Below, piece after piece: positions 1-6,509 of a stretch of DNA of 6,644 bases. Position 1 is the first letter of the stretch. Every line of letters starts with the position of its first letter. The notes under the pieces are model-generated. The model was not told the DNA's origin. It was given only the letters and a program-made list of their open reading frames with translations, and did no database searches. A program made the position numbers and the translations under genes. This stretch comes from an uncultured Porphyromonadaceae bacterium (GTDB taxonomy: Bacteria > Bacteroidota > Bacteroidia > Bacteroidales > Muribaculaceae): positions 1 through 6,644 of the forward strand of contig USGZ01000102.1 in the NCBI GenBank assembly GCA_900554265.1, read 5' to 3'.

Positions 1-1136
1 GCGGCGACCCCGACCGCGAGCCTCAGCCAGCGTCCGCGCCTGTATGCGGGCGTCAGGGCTTCGGCAAAGCCAATCAGACCCGTCACTGCCATGACCGATA
101 GCTGAAAGCTGACCGAATAGAGGCTGAAAGGATTGAAGAGGAGAATCGCCGCAGCCGCCAGCGCAAGCGAATTTACGGTGCTCTGGTCGCGTTCAATACC
201 CTTGGCGACAAGATATACCGTCAGCATGACTCCCGCGCGCACAGCAGGCGCATTTGAGCCCGTGAGCAGCACGAACAGCCAGCTGAACGGAATGATGAAG
301 AAGTAGCGTCTGCGCGAGCCCCAGGTCCATAGGCGCATGGGAAGGAGGAAAAAGGCAAGTATCCCCGCGATTAAGGCTACATGGAATCCGCTGACGCATA
401 GAAGATGCGCCAGCCCTGCGGCGCGGAATGCCTCCTGCGCGTCGGGAGTGCCTCCGGAGGACCCTAACAGCGACGCCGAAAGCAGACCTGCGGCATTGTC
501 GGAAAGGGGCGAAGAGTCGATTTTTTCGCGTAGAGCACGGGCCCATGATGCAGGTCGGAAGCGCAATGCGTCCGAGTGTCCAAGCACCTTGATTCCGTGG
601 TGAGAAACGGTGGCGCGGGCGGAAATGCGGTCGGCTTTATCCCCGAACGGATAGGCTTGAAGGCCGGGAACGGCGTCGGGGTCTGTCGCCGGCTGAAGTG
701 TCGCGCGGAAAACGACCGTATCGCCTGGAGCTATGACGGGGTCGGCCGACATGACCGATACCCTGCAGCGGAACCGGCGCCCGAGGGAATCGGTGACTTC
801 GACAATCTCCGACGATGAGTTCCTGCCCTGCGAACAGCTCAGGGCAATGCCGGCATAGGTGCTCTCCCGGTAGTAATAATCACCCGGGAGCGGCTGAGGG
901 TTTGCTATTGAGAAAGCGCAGACCCCCGCGAGCGCCCCGAAGGCAAGGTACTTCCAGCCCCGGCCCTTGATGAAGCATGAGAGCAATGCCAGGGTGCCGC
1001 ATGCAGCGATAAGAAGGGCAATGCCGATGCCTGTATCGGCGATAAGAATGGCTCCGACGATTCCGGTAAGAAGAATCAGAGCCGGGCGCAGTGATAACCA
1101 GCGGACAACGTAGTCTCTTATCTCGCCGGTTTTCAT
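1..1136 (-). CDS. comEC: ComEC/Rec2 family competence protein, N-terminal part (cut by left edge)
   Basis: ComEC forms the inner-membrane channel that carries single-stranded DNA into the cytoplasm during natural transformation. Translating from the ATG at 1136 gives 378 residues with no stop before the window edge; the last full codon ends at base 3. Two or three hydrophobic segments (about 18-56 and 62-78) come first, then a soluble stretch (about 85-185) matching the OB-like N-terminal domain (DUF4131 region), then the competence domain. Its hallmark is residues 240-258, including HLLCVSGFHVALIAG, followed by an N-A-P-A-V-R-A-G segment near 295-302 and NPFSLYSVSFQLS near 335-347, all typical of the family. 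Two cysteines (101 and 124) lie in the OB-like region. The start lies 9 nt after the aroE stop, so the two are surely co-transcribed. Whether a C-terminal metallo-beta-lactamase-like domain exists cannot be seen. The family call is secure; actual competence of the host is not shown. Confidence 0.92.
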   Translation of the reverse strand, partial: MKTGEIRDYVVRWLSLRPALILLTGIVGAILIADTGIGIALLIAACGTLALLSCFIKGRGWKYLAFGALAGVCAFSIANPQPLPGDYYYRESTYAGIALSCSQGRNSSSEIVEVTDSLGRRFRCRVSVMSADPVIAPGDTVVFRATLQPATDPDAVPGLQAYPFGDKADRISARATVSHHGIKVLGHSDALRFRPASWARALREKIDSSPLSDNAAGLLSASLLGSSGGTPDAQEAFRAAGLAHLLCVSGFHVALIAGILAFFLLPMRLWTWGSRRRYFFIIPFSWLFVLLTGSNAPAVRAGVMLTVYLVAKGIERDQSTVNSLALAAAAILLFNPFSLYSVSFQLSVMAVTGLIGFAEALTPAYRRGRWLRLAVGVA

Positions 1137-1145
1137 AGGCTTGGC

Positions 1146-1922
1146 TTAATGGCTTTCCCAGATTTTGAGAGCTTCCAGCGCCTGGCCGTGGAGCATCGCC
1201 AGGCCGTTGGAAGTCCGCGTGCCCCGTCTCTGTGCCTCGCGGAGGAAGACCGTCTGCGGCGGATTGTAGATCATGTCGAAGCAGAGATGTTCGGGCCCGA
1301 GCGTCTCGACCGGGAAAGGCGGACATGCGTCGACGTCAGGATACATGCCCGCCGGAGTAGCATTGACTATGACAGAATGGTCCGCGACTATTTCAGGCGT
1401 CAGTTCCTCGTAAGTCAGGACCCCGACAGCCTTGCGCCGCGAAACCTTCTGCGCCTCGATTCCCAGCGGCCTGAGTCCTTCGACGGCGGCATCGGACGCC
1501 CCGCCTGTGCCGAGAACGAGCGCCTTACGGTCGTCAGCCCTAAGCAGAGGCTGAATGGCTCCGACGAAGCCGGGTATATCCGTATTGAAACCGTCAAGCC
1601 CGAGTATACGTCCGGTCGCGTCGCGTCGAACCACCACAGTATTGACGGCATCGACTGCCCTGGCCTCAGGCGAGACGCTGTCTAAAAAATCGATAATCTG
1701 CCGTTTGTATGGCGAAGTCACGTTGAAGCCCCGAAGATTGGGATTCAGAAGGAGCACGGAGTACAGTGCCTGCGGAGTAAGCTGCGGAAGGGGAAAATTG
1801 CCATATGAGCGGCCCGAGCCGTCGGCGGCGAAAAGCTCAGTGAAGAAGCGCTGCGAAAAGCTGTGCTCCAGTGGATAGCCGATGAGCCCGAAAGTATAGT
1901 CGCCGAAACCCTTCTCTTCCAT
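1146..1922 (-). CDS. aroE: Shikimate dehydrogenase (NADP+-type)
   Basis: AroE reduces 3-dehydroshikimate to shikimate in the cytoplasm, a late step on the route to chorismate, aromatic amino acids and the p-aminobenzoate part of folate. The 258-residue protein is of normal to slightly short length and complete. The substrate domain shows the paired serines in HSFSQ (S21, S23), NVTSPYK with the catalytic lysine K73, VNT (N94) and FNTD with the catalytic aspartate D115. The Rossmann part begins with VLGTGGAS (residues 136-143), followed by VNATPAGM (186-193) and the C-terminal NGLAMLHGQA with the conserved glutamine Q247. S161-R162-R163 sits where NADP-binding forms carry their phosphate-recognising basic residues; cofactor choice is therefore inferred. 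The start ATG at 1922 lies 6 nt after the rluD stop, and comEC follows 9 nt after its stop in the same frame. No Shine-Dalgarno is visible. Confidence 0.96.
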   Translation of the reverse strand: MEEKGFGDYTFGLIGYPLEHSFSQRFFTELFAADGSGRSYGNFPLPQLTPQALYSVLLLNPNLRGFNVTSPYKRQIIDFLDSVSPEARAVDAVNTVVVRRDATGRILGLDGFNTDIPGFVGAIQPLLRADDRKALVLGTGGASDAAVEGLRPLGIEAQKVSRRKAVGVLTYEELTPEIVADHSVIVNATPAGMYPDVDACPPFPVETLGPEHLCFDMIYNPPQTVFLREAQRRGTRTSNGLAMLHGQALEALKIWESH

Positions 1923-1928
1923 AGCGCT

Positions 1929-3008
1929 TTATTTTCTTGCGGAGCCGGCGGCGTAGGTGCGCCATCGTTCAATCAGTGCGCTCATGTCCACGGGTATTTC
2001 AGAGGTGAAGAACATTTCCTTACCCGTCTCGGGATGCACGAATCCGAGTGTGCGCGCGTGCAGGGCCTGCCTGGGGCAAACGGCGAAAGTATTGCTGACA
2101 AAAGCCTGATACGAAGCGGACGGCACCCCGCGCAGCACCTTGTCGCCGCCATATCGCGCGTCGTTGAACAGCGGATGCCCCAGCGAGCGCATATGCACGC
2201 GAATCTGATGCGTGCGTCCGGTCTCGAGCACGCACTTCACCAGCGACACATAGCCGAAGTCCTCGATAGTCTCGTAATGGGTCACGGCCCGCTTGCCTTC
2301 AGGCCCGTCGAGCGGGAAGGTAGTCATAATCAGGCGGTCCTTTGGCGAGCGGCCGATGTTGGTGGCCACGGTTCCGGCCGCAGGGTCGGGTCGTCCCCAG
2401 ACCATGGCAACATACTCGCGCTTGGTGGTCTTGTTGAAGAACTGGCGTCCCAGGTCCGTCTTGGCATCGGGAGTCTTGGCCACCACGAGTAGCCCGGAAG
2501 TATCCTTGTCGATACGGTGGACCAGGCCCAGGCGCGGATCGTTGACGTCGTAGTCCGGATTGTTGCGGAAATGCCAGGCCAGGGCGTTGACCAGCGTGCC
2601 GTCGTAGTTGCCGTGACCGGGGTGTACGACAAGCCCCGCGGGTTTGTTGACCACCAGCACCGCACTGTCCTCGTAGATTATGTCCAGCGGAATGTCCTGG
2701 GCGATAATCTCGAATTCGTAGCGCGGGCGGTCCATCACCACCTGCACCACGTCCAGCGGCTTGACGCGGTAGTTGCTCTTGACCGGCTTGCCGTTGACCA
2801 GGATGCAGCCGGCTTCGGCGGCCTGCTGGACGCGGTTGCGCGACGATTTCTGCAGCCGCTCGACAAGGAACTTGTCGACGCGCAGTAGCGCCTGCCCCTT
2901 GTCCGCCACGAAGCGGAAATGCTCGTAAAGCTCGCGCCCGTCGACGTCTATCGAGGAGTCGCGTACATCATCGAGTTCGTCCTCCGGAACTATGGTGAAA
3001 TCGCCCAT
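1929..3008 (-). CDS. rluD: RluA/RluD family 23S rRNA pseudouridine synthase
   Basis: This enzyme converts uridines in 23S rRNA to pseudouridine; RluD proper modifies helix 69 and aids 50S subunit maturation. The 359-residue product has an acidic N-terminal extension (1-40), an S4 RNA-binding domain (about 41-95, with RVDKFLVERL and the ILVNGKPVK strand) and the catalytic domain (about 105-345). The catalytic motif is HRIDKDTSGLLVVAK starting at H164, with D167 the catalytic aspartate. NKPAGLVVHPG (121-131), ETGRTHQIRVHM (262-273) and ALHARTLGFVHP (315-326) are further family signatures. The S4 domain and VHPG pattern favour RluD over RluA or RluC, but the exact target site is inferred. The gene sits 12 nt after the PASTA gene and 6 nt before aroE, so it belongs to the same transcript. 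No ribosome-binding site is recognisable, as is common in Bacteroidota. Confidence 0.94.
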   Translation of the reverse strand: MGDFTIVPEDELDDVRDSSIDVDGRELYEHFRFVADKGQALLRVDKFLVERLQKSSRNRVQQAAEAGCILVNGKPVKSNYRVKPLDVVQVVMDRPRYEFEIIAQDIPLDIIYEDSAVLVVNKPAGLVVHPGHGNYDGTLVNALAWHFRNNPDYDVNDPRLGLVHRIDKDTSGLLVVAKTPDAKTDLGRQFFNKTTKREYVAMVWGRPDPAAGTVATNIGRSPKDRLIMTTFPLDGPEGKRAVTHYETIEDFGYVSLVKCVLETGRTHQIRVHMRSLGHPLFNDARYGGDKVLRGVPSASYQAFVSNTFAVCPRQALHARTLGFVHPETGKEMFFTSEIPVDMSALIERWRTYAAGSARK

Positions 3009-3020
3009 CGTCTGCTGTTG

Positions 3021-3668
3021 TCAGAAAGTCGGACTGCTTGTTTCCCCGATGACCTCGGCATCTTCGAGCGCCAGCGAATCGGATACCTCCTCCTCGCTGA
3101 CCGGCCCGGAGCCGACCTGAAGCGTAACCGTCGAGGTCACGGGCATGACCGTTCCGACGACAATAGGCGTATCGCCGTAGCGGGCGCCCATCACCAGGTC
3201 CGGGAACTCGCTCGGAACCGATTCCAGCCGGATGTCGGTGATGCCGATACCGCGCAGGTAGCTGATGGCCTGACGCGAGGATACGTTGCCGGCAAGGGGC
3301 ATCGATACCGTCACCTGCTTGGGCGAGAAGGCCGTGAGAGTGACGTAGACCTGGCGCCCTTTCTTGACCACGGCACCAGCCTTGGGCCACGATTCGATGA
3401 TAGTTCCCGGAGGCATTGCGCGGTCGTAGACGGAGTCGCTGATTTCGATGCCGAGGTTGTTGGCTCTCAAGGTCCGTTCTGCCTCGGCATAACTTAGGTT
3501 CTTTATTTCAGGGACTACGGACGTTTCGCCGTGCATTGTCCAGAAATCCAGGAATATCATCGCACCCCAGAGGAGAATCATCGTTGCCGCGCAAATCAGG
3601 ATGATTGTGCTGATGATGCGGTGGCGCTTGTAGAAGTCGCGCGGAGAGAATTTCTTAGCGGAGGCCAT
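3021..3668 (-). CDS. Membrane-anchored PASTA domain protein
   Basis: The 215-residue product has a basic cytoplasmic N-terminus (1-18), one transmembrane helix (about 19-41), and two PASTA domains outside the inner membrane: roughly 50-113 (VVPEIKNLSYAEAERTL, then PPGTIIESWPKAGAVVKKG) and 118-187 (VSMPLAGNVSSRQAISYL, ending VTLQVGSG). An acidic Ser-rich tail closes the protein (190-215). PASTA domains are known from Ser/Thr kinases and penicillin-binding proteins, where they bind peptidoglycan fragments; here there is no kinase or transpeptidase domain, so the protein is a stand-alone anchored sensor, scaffold or cell-wall binder of unknown exact role. The ATG at 3668 was chosen because the open frame upstream overlaps the FolK-like gene and is Arg-rich, unlike a real protein, whereas this start gives a clean basic-then-hydrophobic anchor. 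It lies 11 nt after the upstream stop and 12 nt before rluD. Confidence 0.93.
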   Translation of the reverse strand: MASAKKFSPRDFYKRHRIISTIILICAATMILLWGAMIFLDFWTMHGETSVVPEIKNLSYAEAERTLRANNLGIEISDSVYDRAMPPGTIIESWPKAGAVVKKGRQVYVTLTAFSPKQVTVSMPLAGNVSSRQAISYLRGIGITDIRLESVPSEFPDLVMGARYGDTPIVVGTVMPVTSTVTLQVGSGPVSEEEVSDSLALEDAEVIGETSSPTF

Positions 3669-3679
3669 AAATCTGTAGG

Positions 3680-4078
3680 TTATAGGTTTGCGGTCAGAGG
3701 GGCGGCCGCGGTAATTTTTGCCAGTTCGAGGCCGCGCAGGAAGTAGTCCGAGGCGGCGTCGCGCGGCCGCAGACACCTGCCGGAATAATAGACTATGTCG
3801 ATGTCGACGGCCACTCCCTCGCCGGTATAGGAGCCGCGGACGGCGGTTTCGTAGCCTTTGGTAATGGCGTGCAGCTCCTCCAGAGGCAGACCGCATTCCA
3901 ATGCCACGATGCGGTTAAGGTAAGGCGCCGCGTCCGCAGGAGTCTGTTCCGGCGCCGACAGAAAATCTCCTGAATCCGAGGCTACCGTGCCAAGCCGCGC
4001 CACGAAGGCGAAAGCTTCGGCTACGGCGGCGCTTTTCCGGGGGGCGTTGGAGCCAAGACAGACAAGAGCGGTAATCAT
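3680..4078 (-). CDS. folK: Short HPPK (FolK)-like protein: 6-hydroxymethyl-7,8-dihydropterin pyrophosphokinase family
   Basis: HPPK transfers pyrophosphate from ATP to 6-hydroxymethyl-dihydropterin in folate synthesis. The 132-residue product starts MITALVCLGSN, the family's N-terminal strand and LGSN turn. It keeps PYLN (Y53, N55), LPLEELH, a Glu at 77 (GYETAVRG), VDIDIVYY with the metal-binding aspartate pair D93 and D95, and a D-x3-RG segment (D111, R115) near the end. It is shorter than the usual 150-160 residues. The loop before DIDI reads GEGVAV instead of a WGPRTL-type sequence, so the conserved Arg and Trp there are absent, and the usual His of the PHYDM-type segment is missing too. 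The fold call is fairly safe; catalytic activity is uncertain. The frame stays open far upstream through the phosphoesterase gene, but that part is a shadow; the ATG at 4078, 8 nt after the upstream stop, fits the family start exactly. Symbol given for family, not proven function. Confidence 0.75.
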   Translation of the reverse strand: MITALVCLGSNAPRKSAAVAEAFAFVARLGTVASDSGDFLSAPEQTPADAAPYLNRIVALECGLPLEELHAITKGYETAVRGSYTGEGVAVDIDIVYYSGRCLRPRDAASDYFLRGLELAKITAAAPLTANL

Positions 4079-4086
4079 CGCGTCGT

Positions 4087-5283
4087 TCAGCGTTTTTTTA
4101 GCGTGAAGACTGTTATTTCCGGGGTGGCGCCTATTCTCGCCGGAATTCCCACTTCCCCAATGCCCGTGTTGACGTAAAGCAGGTGGATGCTGTCCGAGTC
4201 GGCGTAGAGGCCTTTCCAGGTCGGATAGACGTACTTCGAAGGCGACCAGCCGAAGAGCTCGAACTGCATCGCGTGCGTGTGGCCCGAAAGAGTCAGGGCT
4301 ATGTTCTTGTCCGGGGCGTAGGCTATGTCGTTGACCCAGTGCGTCGGATTGTGCGAGAGCAGAATCTTGAAGGCCGTGTCGTCGAGGTCGTAGGGGTAGG
4401 CGTCGTCGAGGCTGCCGTAGGTGGGGAAGGGCGGGTCGGAGATATTCTCCACGCCTATGAGCATCAGCGAGTCCGTACCGCGGTAGAAAGTCTCGGTGGT
4501 GTTGTTTAGCATGCGCCAGCCGGCCTGCTGCTGCAGGTAGTACATCTGGGCCATGTTCTCGACCTTGTCGCCGGGCGTCGGCCACTGGTAGTAGTCGCCG
4601 TAGTCGTGGTTGCCGAGGATGGAGTAGACGCCCATAGGGGCTTCCAGGCGCGCCAGGGTGCCGACGAAAGGCTCCAGTTCGGAGGTATGGCGGTTGACGA
4701 TGTCGCCGGTGAAGACTATCATGTCCGGCCGCAGGCTGTTGACTGTCTCGACTACACGGCCGATATATGTCGTGTCGCTGCCGTAGGAGCCGATGTGGAT
4801 ATCCGAAAGCTGGACGATTCGCAGCCCGTCGAAGGCCGCGGGCAGGTCGGCGCGCTCGACGGTAAGTTCCTCGACGTCTATGCGGTAGCGCTCTACCAGC
4901 AGTCCCCAGGCCATCACGCAGAAAACGAGCGTGCCCAGCCCGGCGCCGGCCCATGTCAGCCATCTGATACGCTTGCGGTGGAAAATCTGCGGAATCCTGG
5001 CCAGCAGGTCGAAGATGACGAACACGATTTTGGCCAGATAAACGCTTGCAAGCGCGTACAGAGTCCACATCACGCCCAGCAGCGTAGCGTCGTCGGAGCT
5101 TTTTTTCGGCCATACTATCAGGGCCACGAGCACAAGGGCGAAAAAGATCGAGCTCCACAGAGCAGTGCGCCGCCAGAATTTCGCATGATCATGCACTCGG
5201 CGCCACACCGCCGTGCAGATATACCAGTCCGTCAGGCAGTTGAGGACGAAAATCGGCAATATGAGAAGCAGAGGAAGCCGCAT
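4087..5283 (-). CDS. Membrane-bound metallophosphoesterase (YkuE / COG1408 type)
   Basis: The 398-residue protein has four predicted transmembrane helices (about 3-22, 43-59, 68-94 and 109-129) followed by a calcineurin-like phosphoesterase domain (about 152-398). All dinuclear-metal motifs are present in order: SDIH (D161, H163), GDIV (D194), GNHD (N225, H226, D227), a histidine in LLSHNP (H311) and GHTH (H335, H337). The C-terminal IGEVGIPARIGATPEIT segment (375-391) is characteristic of the YkuE-like branch. Basic residues concentrate in the loops after helix 1 and helix 3, so by the positive-inside rule the catalytic domain should face the periplasm. Relatives act on phosphate esters of lipids or related envelope substrates, but the substrate here is unknown. 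The start codon follows the acyltransferase stop by a single base, which suggests translational coupling and perhaps a shared lipid role. The gene ends in an A7 run discussed as a separate feature. Confidence 0.93.
   Translation of the reverse strand: MRLPLLLILPIFVLNCLTDWYICTAVWRRVHDHAKFWRRTALWSSIFFALVLVALIVWPKKSSDDATLLGVMWTLYALASVYLAKIVFVIFDLLARIPQIFHRKRIRWLTWAGAGLGTLVFCVMAWGLLVERYRIDVEELTVERADLPAAFDGLRIVQLSDIHIGSYGSDTTYIGRVVETVNSLRPDMIVFTGDIVNRHTSELEPFVGTLARLEAPMGVYSILGNHDYGDYYQWPTPGDKVENMAQMYYLQQQAGWRMLNNTTETFYRGTDSLMLIGVENISDPPFPTYGSLDDAYPYDLDDTAFKILLSHNPTHWVNDIAYAPDKNIALTLSGHTHAMQFELFGWSPSKYVYPTWKGLYADSDSIHLLYVNTGIGEVGIPARIGATPEITVFTLKKR
4093..4099 (-). other. Candidate -1 slippery heptamer (A_AAA_AAA) at the end of the phosphoesterase gene
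   Basis: Seven adenines on the coding strand lie in the zero-frame register A AAA AAA, two codons before the phosphoesterase stop (AAA AAA CGC TGA). A -1 slip here would bypass the TGA and continue in the FolK-like frame without any stop. The geometry is seen directly; whether any frameshifting occurs is unknown, and I see no clear stimulatory Shine-Dalgarno-like element or strong hairpin next to it. It could equally be chance, because lysine codons in this position create such runs easily. Confidence 0.25.
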
Positions 5284-5284
5284 G

Positions 5285-6472
5285 TCAGAAACCTTTGCTG
5301 CAGTCGAGTGCCTCGAGCTGGTTGCGCAGGGGGTTGGCGTACATGGACAGCATGGTCTGCCGCATGAACGTGCGTTCCTCGTCCGTGATGTCCGGCTCGT
5401 TGATTTTTGCCAGCTGAGAGGCGATATATTTGTCGAACTTGGCCACGTCCTCGCTCGTATAGTGCTGCGAGTAAGTGTTTTTGCCTTCGATTTCGTCGTA
5501 GGCTATGTAGTTGCACGGGAAGAGACGGTAGCCGCAGTGGATGGCGCGGTCGATGATTTCGCAGGCCTTGCGGGCGATTACGGGACGCGTGTCCGGCTCG
5601 ACGTTGGCCAGCTCGCCGTTGATGCAGCGGCCGAGGCGGAAATGGACGCGGCCCTTGTGGCTCAGCAGACCCGTCTCCATGCTGAACAGGTCGTCGCGCT
5701 GGGTCTTGTGATAGTCCGGGTCGCGCCGGCGCAGCAGGAATTCGCGTACCTTCAGGTAGTCGTTGGGGTCGAACTCATAGGAGATGGCCACCGGCATGAG
5801 ATTCAGCTCCATCAGGCTGTCCTTGGGGTCGCCGTCGCCGCCGAGGCTGAGCATCTTGACCACGCTGTCCTGGGTGCGGTCGTTGGAGTCCTTGGCGCGG
5901 CCCTCGCGCTGGGCGATCCATACCGACTGGTGCTGCTTGCATACGGTATAGTGGATGTAGGCCGACAGGTGCCTGGCGGCGTCGAGGGCCTCGCGCACGC
6001 CGGTGTCGCGCTTGACGATGAAGCTGCCGTTGAGCTTGACCAGGTCGGTGATCCAGTCGTAGATGAGCAGATTGTTGCCTATGGCCACCTGCGTGGGCGG
6101 CAGGGAGTTGCGGATGAAGCACAGGCTCAGGAACGAGGCGTCCAGGACTATGTCGCGGTGGTTGGTGATGAAGGTGTAGCTCTTGCCGGGCTCGTAGTTC
6201 TCCAGGCCGTCGACGGAGAGACCGTCGGTGGTGCGGGCGACGAGCAACTCCAGGAAGGGAGCCATAACTCCGGTCTGGAACTGCGACTGCGTCTGCACTT
6301 TCAGCAGGTTCCTGATGAATTCCGGATAGTCGACGTCCGGCATCACGTAGCGTACGGCGTGCTCGAAGCCCGGCTCCTTGACCAGGTTCTCCAGTTTGCT
6401 GCGGAATTCGCTGTCGTTGTAAGGTCGGATATCGTCGAAGTCCGATATTGTTGTATGTGTATGTTCAGTCAT
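5285..6472 (-). CDS. PlsC/GPAT-type glycerolipid acyltransferase
   Basis: The 395-residue protein contains the blocks of the glycerol-phosphate acyltransferase superfamily (PF01553). Block I is FITNHRDIVLD (101-111) with catalytic H105, block II GSFIVKR (149-155), block III the Q-R-E-G-R stretch around 188-192 that replaces FPEGTR, and block IV LMPVAISYEF (225-234). Such enzymes move an acyl chain to glycerol-3-phosphate or its 1-acyl form during phospholipid synthesis at the inner membrane; which substrate applies here is not decidable. There is no obvious transmembrane helix, so it is probably peripheral. The spacing in block I is H-x5-D where most relatives have H-x4-D. The ATG at 6472 is the only plausible start, since the next Met is residue 44, close to the catalytic core. 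It is the first gene after a candidate promoter, and the phosphoesterase begins one base after its stop. Confidence 0.86.
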   Translation of the reverse strand: MTEHTHTTISDFDDIRPYNDSEFRSKLENLVKEPGFEHAVRYVMPDVDYPEFIRNLLKVQTQSQFQTGVMAPFLELLVARTTDGLSVDGLENYEPGKSYTFITNHRDIVLDASFLSLCFIRNSLPPTQVAIGNNLLIYDWITDLVKLNGSFIVKRDTGVREALDAARHLSAYIHYTVCKQHQSVWIAQREGRAKDSNDRTQDSVVKMLSLGGDGDPKDSLMELNLMPVAISYEFDPNDYLKVREFLLRRRDPDYHKTQRDDLFSMETGLLSHKGRVHFRLGRCINGELANVEPDTRPVIARKACEIIDRAIHCGYRLFPCNYIAYDEIEGKNTYSQHYTSEDVAKFDKYIASQLAKINEPDITDEERTFMRQTMLSMYANPLRNQLEALDCSKGF

Positions 6473-6477
6473 GTCTG

Positions 6478-6509
6478 CAAAGATAACGAAACAAAGTCAT
6501 ATGGGGAAA
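6478..6509 (-). promoter_or_regulatory. Candidate Bacteroidetes-type promoter for the seven-gene operon
   Basis: On the minus strand TATCTTTG (6485-6478) matches the Bacteroidetes -7 consensus TAnnTTTG exactly. A TTTC (6509-6506) lies 20 nt further upstream, matching three of four bases of the -33 TTTG box at the expected distance. The -7 box ends only 5 nt before the acyltransferase ATG, so transcription would begin at or very near the start codon. The -7 match is strong; the -33 match and the start point are inferred. Confidence 0.5.

Noticed and set aside
193..1326. Several short open frames on both strands over comEC and the end of aroE
   Set aside because: They overlap genes with clear family motifs in another frame and show no similarity to anything I recognise.
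3669..3896. Upstream extension of the PASTA frame into the FolK-like gene
   Set aside because: The added residues are Arg-rich and without family similarity; the Met at 3668 gives a proper membrane-anchor N-terminus.
4079..5158. Upstream extension of the FolK-like frame through the phosphoesterase gene
   Set aside because: The translated extension is Arg/Pro/His-rich and overlaps a well-supported gene in another frame. Only the part from the ATG at 4078 matches a family.
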